Shown piece after piece: positions 35,649-44,637 of a stretch of 64,000 bases of DNA (position 1 is its first letter; the number at the start of each line of letters is the position of its first letter). The stretch is from DAMBHY01 sp032068765. GTDB taxonomy: Bacteria; Bacteroidota; Bacteroidia; Bacteroidales; Dysgonomonadaceae. The notes under the pieces were generated by a model. That model had not been told where the DNA came from. It was given only the letters and a program-made list of their open reading frames with translations, and did no database searches. The translations under genes and the position numbers were made by a program. Location: assembly GCA_032068765.1 (NCBI GenBank), contig DAMBHY010000010.1:23549-87548 (forward strand), read 5' to 3'.

Positions 35649-37814
35649 ATGACAAATCCAATTGTTAAGAGTATCACTTTGTCAGACGGACGAACGATTA
35701 CTCTAGAAACGGGGAAGTTGGCAAAACAAGCTGATGGTTCTGTAACCTTGCGAATGGGAAATACAGTCCTTTTAGCTACCGTTTGTGCCGCTAAAGATGC
35801 CACCCCGGGTACGGACTTTATGCCGTTGCAAGTAGAATACAGAGAAAAATTCGCATCTTTTGGACGTTTTCCGGGAGGTTTTATGAAAAGAGAAGGCAAG
35901 CCATCGGATTACGAAATCCTTACTAGCCGCCTTATTGACCGCGCACTGCGTCCATTGTTCCCTGACGATTATCATGCTGATGTATTTGTAAATGTTATAT
36001 TATTCTCCGCTGACGGCGTGGATATGCCCGACGCATTGGCCGGACTAGCAGCTTCTGCGGCCATCGCGGTTTCAGATATACCTTTTAATGGTCCTATCTC
36101 TGAAGTACGCGTAGCACGTGTAGACGGACAATTTGTTATCAATCCTACTTTCCAACAATTGGAAAAAGCCGATATGGATATCATGGTTGGCGCAACAATC
36201 GACAACATCATGATGGTGGAAGGTGAGATGGACGAAGTATCAGAAGCAGAAATGCTGGACGCTATCAAATTCGCTCACGAAGAAATCAAAAAACACTGCC
36301 AGGCACAAATGGAATTAATGGAAATGGCAGGAAAGACTGAAAAGAGAACTTACAGCCACGAAGATAACGACGAAGACCTCCGCAAAATGGTTTGGGATTC
36401 TTGTTACGACAAAGCATACCAAATTGCCGTTTCTCAAAATCCAAATAAACACCAAAGAATGGACGCTTTTGAAGAAGTGTTCAACGGATTTATCGAAACG
36501 ATTCCCGAAGAAGAACGCGACGAAAAGAAAGGTTTGGCTGCACGTTACTACCACGATGTGGAAAAAGAAGCGATGCGCCGCAGCATTCTTGACGAAGGAA
36601 AACGCCTGGATGGCCGCAAGACTACCGAAATCCGCCCTATCTGGTGCGAAGTAGACGCTCTTCCCGGACCTCACGGATGCGCTATCTTCACCCGCGGTGA
36701 AACTCAGTCGCTCACCACTACCACGTTGGGTACAAAAGCAGACGAAAAAATCATTGACGATGTATTGGAACATTCAACCGAACGTTTCCTACTCCACTAT
36801 AATTTCCCTCCATTTTCAACAGGTGAAGCAAGACCTCAAAGAGCTACAGGCCGCCGCGAAATCGGTCACGGAAACTTAGCACACCGCGCTTTGAAACGCA
36901 TGATACCAAAGGACTATCCTTATGTAGTACGCGTTGTTTCCGAAATTTTGGAATCAAACGGTTCTTCCTCTATGGCTACTGTCTGCGCGGGAACACTTTC
37001 TTTGATGGATGCCGGAGTGAAAATCAAAAAACCCGTGAGCGGTATCGCTATGGGATTGATTTCCGAAAACAAAGGTCAGAACTACGCAGTTCTTTCAGAC
37101 ATTCTGGGAGACGAAGACCACTTGGGAGACATGGACTTTAAAGTGTGTGGAACCAAAGACGGTATCACTGCTACACAAATGGATATCAAGGTAGATGGAC
37201 TTTCTTACGAAATTCTCGAAAAAGCGTTGGCACAAGCCAAAGCGGGACGCGAACACATCATGGGTAAAATGATGGAAACATTGAGCGAACCTCGTGCAGA
37301 GTTGAAACCTCATGCTCCACGCATCGAAGTGATAGAAATTCCGAAAGAATTCATCGGTGCAATCATCGGTCCTAGTGGAAAAATCATCCAAGGCATTCAA
37401 GAAGAATCCGGCGCAACTATTTCTATCGAAGAAATCGACAACAAAGGCCGCGTAGAAGTTTCTGCTACCAATAAAGATTCTATCGAGGCAGCTATGCGTC
37501 GCATCAAAGGAATTGTTGCTGTACCCGAAGTTGGTGAAGTGTACGAAGCTACTGTTCGTTCGGTAATGCCTTACGGAGCTTTCTTGGAATTCCTTCCCGG
37601 AAAAGACGGATTGCTTCATATCTCTGAATTTGACTGGAAACGTATAGAAAAAATTGAAGATACGGGCATCAAAGAAGGCGATAAAATTCAAATCAAGTTG
37701 ATTGACATCGACCCAAGAACAGGCAAATTCAAACTATCTCGCAAAGCATTACTTCCTCGTCCTGAGAGAACAGAAAACAAACCTGCTCAAGGCGAAGAAT
37801 CGGCTCAATCGTAA
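35649..37814 (+). CDS. pnp: Polyribonucleotide nucleotidyltransferase
   Basis: The phosphorolytic 3'-5' exoribonuclease PNPase, 721 residues. Two RNase PH-like domains (about 12-230 and 320-550) flank a helical domain; the second has the catalytic TRGETQSL and the FFPPFSTGE-like stretch (here NFPPFSTGEARPQRATGRRE). A KH domain (IIGPSGKIIQGIQEESGA, about 560-620) and an S1 domain (SVMPYGAFLEFLPGKDGLLH, about 630-700) follow for RNA binding. The C-terminal tail is short and acidic. rpsO, its frequent neighbour elsewhere, is not adjacent here. Confidence 0.96.
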   Translation: MTNPIVKSITLSDGRTITLETGKLAKQADGSVTLRMGNTVLLATVCAAKDATPGTDFMPLQVEYREKFASFGRFPGGFMKREGKPSDYEILTSRLIDRALRPLFPDDYHADVFVNVILFSADGVDMPDALAGLAASAAIAVSDIPFNGPISEVRVARVDGQFVINPTFQQLEKADMDIMVGATIDNIMMVEGEMDEVSEAEMLDAIKFAHEEIKKHCQAQMELMEMAGKTEKRTYSHEDNDEDLRKMVWDSCYDKAYQIAVSQNPNKHQRMDAFEEVFNGFIETIPEEERDEKKGLAARYYHDVEKEAMRRSILDEGKRLDGRKTTEIRPIWCEVDALPGPHGCAIFTRGETQSLTTTTLGTKADEKIIDDVLEHSTERFLLHYNFPPFSTGEARPQRATGRREIGHGNLAHRALKRMIPKDYPYVVRVVSEILESNGSSSMATVCAGTLSLMDAGVKIKKPVSGIAMGLISENKGQNYAVLSDILGDEDHLGDMDFKVCGTKDGITATQMDIKVDGLSYEILEKALAQAKAGREHIMGKMMETLSEPRAELKPHAPRIEVIEIPKEFIGAIIGPSGKIIQGIQEESGATISIEEIDNKGRVEVSATNKDSIEAAMRRIKGIVAVPEVGEVYEATVRSVMPYGAFLEFLPGKDGLLHISEFDWKRIEKIEDTGIKEGDKIQIKLIDIDPRTGKFKLSRKALLPRPERTENKPAQGEESAQS

Positions 37815-37839
37815 TTTGAAATTTTAAATATATTCCATG

Positions 37840-37873
37840 AAAGAGGCTTCCTTGTTGGGAGTCTCTTTTTTTT
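37840..37873 (+). terminator. Terminator of pnp
   Basis: A 9-bp stem with one G-U pair (AAAGAGGCT at 37840-37848 with AGTCTCTTT at 37860-37868) followed by Ts. Confidence 0.8.
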
Positions 37874-37989
37874 AAAAGATATTACATATTAAAAAATGGC
37901 CAATTTTCGTACTTCTGTGTAAAGGAATACTCGCATAGGCAATCTCACGAGATTTAAAGAAAATCACAATTTACTTCCCAAACTTTTCC

Positions 37990-37997
37990 TAACTTTG
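37990..37997 (+). promoter_or_regulatory. -7 element for the candidate structured RNA
   Basis: TAACTTTG followed by C inside the pnp-threonine dehydrogenase gap, 250 bp before the next coding start and upstream of three hairpins and a T run. Confidence 0.5.
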
Positions 37998-38002
37998 CGC
38001 AA

Positions 38003-38168
38003 TAACATATAAATTAAATATGCAAGCAAATTTTTACACACTATAGAAGAAAACGCCACATGGATATCACACCTCATCGGTGTGGTAACAGTCGTTCCAT
38101 TATAGCCAAAAAAACTAAACGACGGAAAGATCGTTGCGGATACTCAACGGCAAAGCCTATCTTTTTTT
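38003..38168 (+). ncRNA. Candidate structured small RNA or leader
   Basis: A promoter-like TAACTTTGC at 37990 is followed by about 165 bases with no open frame but clear pairing. Hairpin 1: CACACC (38068-38073) with GGTGTG (38079-38084). Hairpin 2: GTCGTT (38091-38096) with AACGAC (38118-38123). Hairpin 3: AAAGATCGTTG (38126-38136) with CAACG (38145-38149) and ATCTTT (38159-38164), the two halves of the 3' strand separated by a 9-nt bulge. Hairpin 3 runs directly into seven Ts, like an intrinsic terminator. A second TAACTTTGC at 38204 serves the gene downstream, so this may be an independent small RNA. I do not recognise the family. Confidence 0.45.
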
Positions 38169-38203
38169 ATCATTCATTTTTCATTCTTCATTTAAATTAG
38201 TTG

Positions 38204-38211
38204 TAACTTTG
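38204..38211 (+). promoter_or_regulatory. -7 element for the threonine dehydrogenase-like gene
   Basis: TAACTTTG followed by C, 39 bp before the ATG at 38251. The sequence is identical to the element at 37990-37998. Confidence 0.5.
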
Positions 38212-38250
38212 CATCATTAAAATTTCAACCTAAATTTCTAACAAAAAGAA

Positions 38251-39204
38251 ATGACCAACATTTTGATTATTGGGTCAACCGGACAAATTGGTTCTGAGTT
38301 GGCAATGGAACTGAGAAAAATCTATGGCGGAAGCCATGTAGTGGCGGGATACATTCCCGGAGCAGAACCAAAAGGCATACTTTTGGAGTCGGGTCCTGCT
38401 GAGATTGTGGACATCACGAACGCGAAACAGATTGGTGAAGTAGTGGATAAATATAAAATCGACACCATCTACAATCTTGCAGCGTTGTTATCCGCAGTAG
38501 CAGAAGCAAAACCTCAACTTGCCTGGCACATAGGTTTGGGAGGCTTGTTCAATACTTTGGAGGTAGCGCGCGAAAAAGGATGCGCGGTATTCACACCCAG
38601 CTCCATCGGAGCTTTCGGCGACGATACGCCAAAAGATAAAACACCACAAGATACTTTGCAACGTCCGAAAACAATGTACGGAGTTACTAAAGTTTCGGGC
38701 GAATTATTGGGCGATTATTATTTTCACCGTTTCGGAGTTGATACCCGTTCGGTAAGATTTCCAGGATTGATTTCCAACGTAGCACCTCCCGGGGGCGGCA
38801 CCACCGACTACGCGGTGGATATTTACTATTCGGCAGTGAAAGAAGGCAAGTTTGTATGTCCAATCAAACAGGGAACTTTCATGGATATGATGTATATGCC
38901 CGACGCTTTGCGTGCATGCATACAGTTGATGGAAGCGGACCCAACCCGCTTGGTTCATCGCAATTCGTTCAATATCGCATCAATGAGTTTCGAGCCGGAA
39001 ATGATTGCAAACAGTATAAAAACTTATATTCCTGATTTCAAAATGGAATACGACGTTGACCCTCTTCGTCAGAAAATCGCTGAATCATGGCCAAATTCTT
39101 TGGATGATACCTGCGCCCGCAACGAATGGGACTGGAGGCCATCTTACGACTTGGACACAATGACAAAAGATATGTTGAGTGTGTTGACCAAGAGATTTAA
39201 ATAG
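38251..39204 (+). CDS. SDR-type L-threonine 3-dehydrogenase
   Basis: A 317-residue short-chain dehydrogenase/epimerase-fold protein. The NAD-binding GSTGQIGSEL loop is at residues 8-17, and the catalytic Ser/Thr, Tyr-x3-Lys set is in TPSSIGAFG and MYGVTKVSGE. The FPGLISNVAPPGGGTTDYAV stretch and the GTFMDMMYMPDALRA segment match the UDP-galactose epimerase-like threonine dehydrogenases known from Bacteroidetes, archaea and animals. It would oxidise threonine to 2-amino-3-ketobutyrate, which glycine C-acetyltransferase (kbl) would split; kbl is not in the window. A general NAD-dependent epimerase is the alternative. Confidence 0.87.
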   Translation: MTNILIIGSTGQIGSELAMELRKIYGGSHVVAGYIPGAEPKGILLESGPAEIVDITNAKQIGEVVDKYKIDTIYNLAALLSAVAEAKPQLAWHIGLGGLFNTLEVAREKGCAVFTPSSIGAFGDDTPKDKTPQDTLQRPKTMYGVTKVSGELLGDYYFHRFGVDTRSVRFPGLISNVAPPGGGTTDYAVDIYYSAVKEGKFVCPIKQGTFMDMMYMPDALRACIQLMEADPTRLVHRNSFNIASMSFEPEMIANSIKTYIPDFKMEYDVDPLRQKIAESWPNSLDDTCARNEWDWRPSYDLDTMTKDMLSVLTKRFK

Positions 39205-39244
39205 AAAGACTTTTGTACCCAAGAGTCGGTGTGGATATAAAGAT

Positions 39245-39280
39245 AGAAGAGCTGATTTTTAATTAAAAATCAGCTCTTCT
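39245..39280. terminator. 16-bp perfect hairpin after the threonine dehydrogenase-like gene
   Basis: AGAAGAGCTGATTTTT (39245-39260) and its exact complement (39265-39280) with an AATT loop. The stem ends in A/T pairs, so it can act as a terminator in both directions between convergent genes. Confidence 0.75.
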
Positions 39281-39392
39281 AATATGATGCTATATCGATA
39301 TTTATCTTCGAACCTATCTTTATTTATGGTGAAGCTTATCTTCTATCTCTGCTTCGTTTTGTCTTTACGTCTTTTACATCCTTACGTCTAAA

Positions 39393-40190
39393 TCATAAAT
39401 CTGTAAAAGGAGCAGGCTTAATCACATATTCTTTCGGTTCGTTGGCCTCCAGAACACTTTCTTCATTTTCTACTAGTGCAGGAAGAGCCACTTTGTAATT
39501 TTCCACCAAACTAAGATTTTCTATCTGCCACTGATTGGCTTTGACAATCTCTGTGAGCATTGTTTTCATCTGTTCGGCGGCAATCTTCATCAATCCACTT
39601 TGCAAGGCAGCCTTATGCACTTGTTCGCGCGCCTGTTTCTGTATATCTTGTAAATCTTCTCGACTTATAAAGTTGAACAAATCGTCTTCAAAGTAATAAT
39701 AATTGTATTCGGGGTCAAGGGATAAAATCTCAGGCTTGGGAAAATCAAGAAGAACAATCTTTTTTTCATCCTCATCTAACGTCCATTTACACTTTTCAAA
39801 ATCGTATCCTACCATCACTTTTGCACGTACAATCACGAGAGCTTTTTTGGTGGATGGGATAAATTTGAGGAGTTTTTTTGTGTTCTCGTAATTATACACT
39901 TCATTCAACTGTCCTTCGGCAACTACAATTTTGAAAACCTTCTTCATGCTTTCAACCACTGTATGCGAACTAGATATTATTGCATTATCAGTAGCGGATT
40001 TATTTTGATTTAATTTGAAAAGAAGATAAACTATAATGCCTCCCAATATAAGACCGAAAAGGATAAATACGATGCTGTTGGAAGCGCTGTTTCCATAAGA
40101 GGGACGAGATACTAAATTATATATCCATACACCGAGTACTATAAGTAAAGCCGCTCCTACAATACCTCCAATAATTTTTATTTTTTTCAT
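39393..40190 (-). CDS. DUF4230 membrane protein
   Basis: 265 residues. Two hydrophobic helices lie near the N terminus (about 7-27 and 39-58), followed by a soluble domain of the DUF4230 family (about 85-240). The soluble part has the family pattern of a strand-rich core (KALVIVRAKVMVGYDFEKCK) followed by a long helix (REDLQDIQKQAREQVHKAAL). Function is unknown. The upstream gene on the same strand is the AAE-type transporter, 57 bp away, so the two may be cotranscribed. Confidence 0.8.
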   Translation of the reverse strand: MKKIKIIGGIVGAALLIVLGVWIYNLVSRPSYGNSASNSIVFILFGLILGGIIVYLLFKLNQNKSATDNAIISSSHTVVESMKKVFKIVVAEGQLNEVYNYENTKKLLKFIPSTKKALVIVRAKVMVGYDFEKCKWTLDEDEKKIVLLDFPKPEILSLDPEYNYYYFEDDLFNFISREDLQDIQKQAREQVHKAALQSGLMKIAAEQMKTMLTEIVKANQWQIENLSLVENYKVALPALVENEESVLEANEPKEYVIKPAPFTDL

Positions 40191-40247
40191 GTTGCTTTTT
40201 TGAACTGCAGTTATTTACAAAACGTACAGAAACGCGAAATTGTTTTA

Positions 40248-41915
40248 TCACGAAAACAACAAAATAAGCAGTTGTGCTCCCATTACTCTAAGGAACATAG
40301 TCAAAGGATAAACAGTGGCATAACTAATGGCTGGCTTATCGAGATGTGTGAGAGAAGATGCGTAAGAAAGCGCAGGCGGATCAGTAGTACTTCCGGCAAG
40401 CAATCCGCTTAGGGTAAAATAATTAAGGTGGAAAAACTTGCGCCCAATAATCCCAACAATCAACAATGGAACGATGGTGATAATGAATCCCCAGATAATC
40501 CATTGCCATCCGCCGCCGTTAACAATTGTATCAACAAAACCTTCTCCCGCGCCAATACCCACACAGGCGAGGAAAAGTGATATTCCTATTTCGCGAATCA
40601 TGAGGTTGGCACTCATAGTGGTATAAGTTACTAATTTGAATTTCTGACCGAAGATACTTACCAGAATTGCTACAATTAGAGGACCTCCCGCCAATCCCAA
40701 TTTGACGGGTTGTGGAATACCGGGAATAGATATGGGAAGACTTCCCAAAATAATACCGAAAACAATTCCGATAAATATTGGAATCAAATTGGGTGTATTC
40801 AACGATTTAACTTTATTTCCCAACAACTTTTCTACGCCTGACATAGAACCTTTTGTTCCTACTACAGTAATAGTATCTCCCACTTTCAATGCCAAATCAG
40901 GCGAAGCCACCAAATCCATTCCCAAACGAGAAATACGCGTAACTGTTACGTCAAATTGCTCATGAAAATGCAAGTCCTTCAATCGCTTTCCATTAATACG
41001 ACTGCTCGTTATTATCATTTTTTGCAGCACAAGCTGACTATCCAAATTGTTCCATTCTTCGATGCTCATTTCTACTTCCTTACCCAATATGGCAACAATT
41101 GCTTCTTTGTCTGGCGAGGAAGTAATAAGGCGGACGATATCGTTTTGGCGTAATATACTTTTATCAGTCGGAATTTCTACGGATGTATCGCGTAGAATAC
41201 GAGAAATAACAAACTTACGATTAATCAAATCCTTAATATCCTTAAGAGATTTATTGAAAAGATGAGGATTGGTAATCTGCATGGAGTAGACAAAAACTCC
41301 AAATTTTTCATCATTTTCCTCTTCTTCCACCTGCTTATTTTCATCTTCCAAACGTATTTCAAAAAACACTTTCATCAAAGAGATGCTTAAAATAATTCCG
41401 ATAACTCCTAGCGGATATGCTACCGCGTAACCTTGCGCAATTGTAGGATCAACTGCTCCTGTAACAGTTGCACTGGCACTCTGTGCGGCACCAAGCCCAG
41501 GCGTATTAGTAACAGCTCCCGAAAGAATTCCCACCATAGTATTCATGGACAGTCCAGTAACAAAATGAAGAACAACAGTAGTAATCATACCAAGAACAAC
41601 TATCGCTGTCGCTAATAAATTCAGTGTTATTCCACCTTTACGAAGTGACGACCTGAAACCAGGTCCTACCTGCAAACCAATAGCGTATACGAAAAGAATC
41701 AATCCGAATTCCTTCACAAAATGCAGAATTTCGGTTTCGATAGTTAGTCCAAAATGACCGAAAATGATTCCAACAAAAAGAATCATAGTCATTCCAAATG
41801 ATATGCCAAAAATTTTCTTATGTCCCAGCATTACGCCCAAGGCAATAACTAATGACAAAAGCAAAATGGTTTGTGCTACACTTTTTGTCCAGATCAAATC
41901 GGTAAACCAATTCAT
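40248..41915 (-). CDS. AAE-family putative transporter with two RCK_C domains
   Basis: A 555-residue transporter related to YidE and to AspT, the aspartate:alanine exchanger family. About five N-terminal helices (GFGLILFVYAIGLQVGPGF-like loop at 68-88) and five to six C-terminal helices surround a cytoplasmic pair of TrkA-C (RCK_C) domains at about 205-375, with the VGDTITVVGTKGSM strand typical of RCK_C. The membrane halves each carry the GxxxGxxxSAxxTNTPGLGAAQ or GLLAGSTTDPPALSYA repeat that defines this family. The substrate is not known. A TACCTTTGC element is on the minus strand at 41986-41979. Confidence 0.87.
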   Translation of the reverse strand: MNWFTDLIWTKSVAQTILLLSLVIALGVMLGHKKIFGISFGMTMILFVGIIFGHFGLTIETEILHFVKEFGLILFVYAIGLQVGPGFRSSLRKGGITLNLLATAIVVLGMITTVVLHFVTGLSMNTMVGILSGAVTNTPGLGAAQSASATVTGAVDPTIAQGYAVAYPLGVIGIILSISLMKVFFEIRLEDENKQVEEEENDEKFGVFVYSMQITNPHLFNKSLKDIKDLINRKFVISRILRDTSVEIPTDKSILRQNDIVRLITSSPDKEAIVAILGKEVEMSIEEWNNLDSQLVLQKMIITSSRINGKRLKDLHFHEQFDVTVTRISRLGMDLVASPDLALKVGDTITVVGTKGSMSGVEKLLGNKVKSLNTPNLIPIFIGIVFGIILGSLPISIPGIPQPVKLGLAGGPLIVAILVSIFGQKFKLVTYTTMSANLMIREIGISLFLACVGIGAGEGFVDTIVNGGGWQWIIWGFIITIVPLLIVGIIGRKFFHLNYFTLSGLLAGSTTDPPALSYASSLTHLDKPAISYATVYPLTMFLRVMGAQLLILLFS

Positions 41916-41978
41916 ATTTTAATTAGATTAACGGCTAATTTGCCAATGCATACAATTTATCAGATATTAATTTTGTCG

Positions 41979-41986
41979 CAAAGGTA
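41979..41986 (-). promoter_or_regulatory. -7 element for the AAE-type transporter gene
   Basis: TACCTTTG followed by C on the minus strand, about 64 bp before the ATG at 41915. Confidence 0.45.
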
Positions 41987-42076
41987 CAACTTATTTAAAT
42001 GAAGAATGAAAATTAAAAATTAAAAAATTTGCGAGCATCGGGATTGACACTTCGTAACCCCATAACTATATATTTT

Positions 42077-42742
42077 TTAAATAAATGACTCCAATTTTGC
42101 ACGGTTAAGAATGGTTAGTTTCTTGTTTTCCAAAGTGATTACCTTTTCATCCAATATTTCTCCCAAACTTCTGGCAAGGGATGGACGCTGAACTCCAAAA
42201 TATTCTGCGAGCTGAGTTTGTGTACGTTTGAGATAAAAACTATTGTTTTCGGGTGTAGTATTCTCGAGAAAATAAAGTGCAAGCTTTCCTTTCAGGCTTT
42301 TAATCGACAACATTTGAAGTTTGCGGGAAAGAAAGACGGTAATATTAGAATTTTCTTCGAGATAGTTGGTCATCAATCTTTCGTTACGCATCATCTCCGC
42401 CATCCATCTCTCTTTTGGTATTACATAAAAAGTACACGGCTGCATTGTAATGACGTCAACAGGAAATTTATTTTCTGATGCAAAAAGGAAAGCGGGAGCC
42501 AAAGGTCGAACTGCCTCCATAAATTCTATCTCCAGTACATTGCCTTCTTTGGTAATCATTTCTGTACGAACTATCCCGTCCACCAAAAAATAAAGATTAC
42601 GTATTACATCTCCCTGACGTACAACGTGCTGATTCTTCTCGAACGTTATAGTTTTATCAACAGCTCGTTCCAAAAGTGACTGAATTTCCTCTTTTGATAT
42701 ATTTTTGAATAACGGAGAAAAAGATAAATCGAACTGCGGCAT
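42077..42742 (-). CDS. Crp/Fnr-family regulator, HcpR-like
   Basis: 221 residues. An N-terminal cyclic-nucleotide-binding-type beta barrel (about 10-125; VVRQGDVIRNLYFLVDGIVR) is followed by a long dimer helix and a winged helix-turn-helix (about 173-202; TQTQLAEYFGVQRPSLARSL). There is no FNR-type N-terminal cysteine cluster. It is divergent from hcp with a Crp/Fnr palindrome between them, which fits HcpR, the nitrosative-stress regulator known from Porphyromonas and Desulfovibrio. I start it at MPQFDLS (42742) rather than at the ATG at 42802, because the 20 extra residues fit no part of the family. Confidence 0.85.
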   Translation of the reverse strand: MPQFDLSFSPLFKNISKEEIQSLLERAVDKTITFEKNQHVVRQGDVIRNLYFLVDGIVRTEMITKEGNVLEIEFMEAVRPLAPAFLFASENKFPVDVITMQPCTFYVIPKERWMAEMMRNERLMTNYLEENSNITVFLSRKLQMLSIKSLKGKLALYFLENTTPENNSFYLKRTQTQLAEYFGVQRPSLARSLGEILDEKVITLENKKLTILNRAKLESFI

Positions 42743-42828
42743 TACTTTAAAAAATTTATGAATAAAGATATAACTATGAAACCTCATTGAACTTACACAC
42801 ACATTTAATTTTAGTTAAATACCTTAAG

Positions 42829-42844
42829 TGTAACTTTGGTTACA
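42829..42844 (+). promoter_or_regulatory. Crp/Fnr-type operator upstream of hcp
   Basis: A perfect palindrome TGTAAC-TTTG-GTTACA. Its centre is 36.5 bp before the end of the hcp -7 element, putting it about 42-43 bp before the predicted transcription start. That is a class II activator position, where the -33 element is missing. Confidence 0.8.
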
Positions 42845-42865
42845 TGATAATGAGTGGTGGAACTC

Positions 42866-42873
42866 TATTTTTG
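42866..42873 (+). promoter_or_regulatory. -7 element for hcp
   Basis: TATTTTTG followed by C, 37 bp before the ATG at 42911. No TTTG is present at -33. Confidence 0.65.
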
Positions 42874-42910
42874 CATAATCATTAAATAAAAATTTTAAAA
42901 TATAGATACA

Positions 42911-44569
42911 ATGGAAGGAATGTTTTGTTTTCAATGTCAAGAGACAGCTAAAAATTCAGGCTGTACTATTAAAGGAGTATGCGGTAAAACATCCGATGTT
43001 GCCAATCTTCAAGATTTACTTATGTTTTTGTGTAAAGGTATTTCACAATATACAATAAGACTTCGTGCAAAAGGTGTTGAAATCCCAGAAATTAACAAAT
43101 TCATCACTGACAGTCTTTTTATGACTATCACCAATGCCAATTTTGACAAAAGCAGATTCATCACACGTGTGCTCATGGCTTATGAAATGAGAAATGAAGC
43201 GAAATCAAGATTAATTGCTTTAGGAGAAAATATTGATGACATTACTTATGAAGGTGCGCACTGGGTGGGCGAAACCGAAATGGAAATGGAAGAAAAAGCC
43301 AAACATGTAGGCATCTTAAAATGTGAGAATGAAGATGTTCGTTCATTGCGCGAACTTATTACTTATGGATTAAAAGGTATGGCAGCTTATGACGAACACG
43401 CGTTTAATTTAGGATACGAATCCAACGACATTTATGCTTTCATGCAACGCGCACTTGTAGCCACTACCGACGATTCACTCACTGCAGACGAACTTATCGC
43501 TTTAGTTTTGGAAACAGGGAAATATGGTGTAGAAGTGATGGCTTTACTTGATAAGGCAAACACAAGCAACTACGGTCATCCCGAGATTACAAAGGTAAAC
43601 CTGGGCGTAAGAAATAATCCGGGTATCCTTATCAGCGGACACGACCTGAAAGATATGGAAGAACTGCTGAAACAAACCGAAAATACAGGCGTGGATGTGT
43701 ATACTCACAGCGAAATGCTTCCAGCTCATTATTATCCCGCATTCAAAAAATACGAACATTTTGTAGGAAATTACGGCGGTTCATGGTGGCACCAGACAGA
43801 AGATTTTGAACACTTTAATGGTGTTATTCTTTTCACAACAAACTGTATTGTTCCTCCTAAAAAGAGCGCAACTTACTCCGACCGAGTATATACTACCGGT
43901 GCATCGGGTTTTGAAGGATTTAAACATATTGCTGATCGTAAAGACGGGCAACCAAAAGATTTCTCTGCTCTTATAGCACACGCAAAACAATGTCCTGCTC
44001 CAACAGAAATTGAAAGCGGCGAAATTGTAGGTGGATTTGCCCACAATCAGGTTATTGCTTTGGCGGATAAAGTAGTAGATGCAGTTAAAACAGGTGCAAT
44101 TCGCAAGTTTATCGTAATGGGTGGATGTGACGGACGTATGTTCGGAAGAAATTATTACACGGAATTTGCTCAAAAACTTCCAAAAGACACGATTATCCTT
44201 ACAGCAGGTTGTGCAAAATATAGATACAACAAGCTGCCTCTTGGCGACATCAATGGCATACCACGTGTATTGGATGCAGGACAATGTAATGACAGTTACT
44301 CTTTAGTGAAAATCGCACTGGCTCTTAAAGATGCTTTCGGACTAGACGACCTCAACGACTTGCCTATCGCTTATAACATCGCATGGTACGAACAAAAGGC
44401 GGTGATTGTGTTGCTGGCACTTCTTTCTTTAGGAATTAAGAATATCCATTTAGGCCCTACACTTCCAGCATTTTTGTCACCTAACGTAGTGAAAGTATTG
44501 GTTAAGGATTTCGGTATATCTGGCATCAAAACTGTAGATGAAGATATGAAACTTCTGATTGGAGCATAA
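42911..44569 (+). CDS. hcp: Hydroxylamine reductase (hybrid cluster protein)
   Basis: A 552-residue hybrid cluster protein. The N-terminal cysteines C6-x2-C9-x8-C18-x5-C24 hold the [4Fe-4S] cluster. The hybrid cluster ligands lie in the C-terminal half: NCIVPP, GGCDGR, AGCAKYRYN and a conserved VLDAGQCNDSYS stretch. In vivo the protein most likely reduces nitric oxide or acts in S-nitrosylation, and it reduces hydroxylamine in vitro. No hcr reductase gene follows. Regulation by the divergent Crp/Fnr protein is strongly suggested by the operator at 42829-42844. Confidence 0.95.
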   Translation: MEGMFCFQCQETAKNSGCTIKGVCGKTSDVANLQDLLMFLCKGISQYTIRLRAKGVEIPEINKFITDSLFMTITNANFDKSRFITRVLMAYEMRNEAKSRLIALGENIDDITYEGAHWVGETEMEMEEKAKHVGILKCENEDVRSLRELITYGLKGMAAYDEHAFNLGYESNDIYAFMQRALVATTDDSLTADELIALVLETGKYGVEVMALLDKANTSNYGHPEITKVNLGVRNNPGILISGHDLKDMEELLKQTENTGVDVYTHSEMLPAHYYPAFKKYEHFVGNYGGSWWHQTEDFEHFNGVILFTTNCIVPPKKSATYSDRVYTTGASGFEGFKHIADRKDGQPKDFSALIAHAKQCPAPTEIESGEIVGGFAHNQVIALADKVVDAVKTGAIRKFIVMGGCDGRMFGRNYYTEFAQKLPKDTIILTAGCAKYRYNKLPLGDINGIPRVLDAGQCNDSYSLVKIALALKDAFGLDDLNDLPIAYNIAWYEQKAVIVLLALLSLGIKNIHLGPTLPAFLSPNVVKVLVKDFGISGIKTVDEDMKLLIGA

Positions 44570-44604
44570 ATAATTTTTAAGATTTACATATTACGAATTT
44601 ACTT

Positions 44605-44637
44605 AAAAAGCGCATATTTTTGCGCTTTTACTTTTAT
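44605..44637 (+). terminator. Terminator of hcp
   Basis: AAAGCGCA (44606-44613) pairs with TGCGCTTT (44621-44628), followed by a T-rich tail. Confidence 0.75.
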
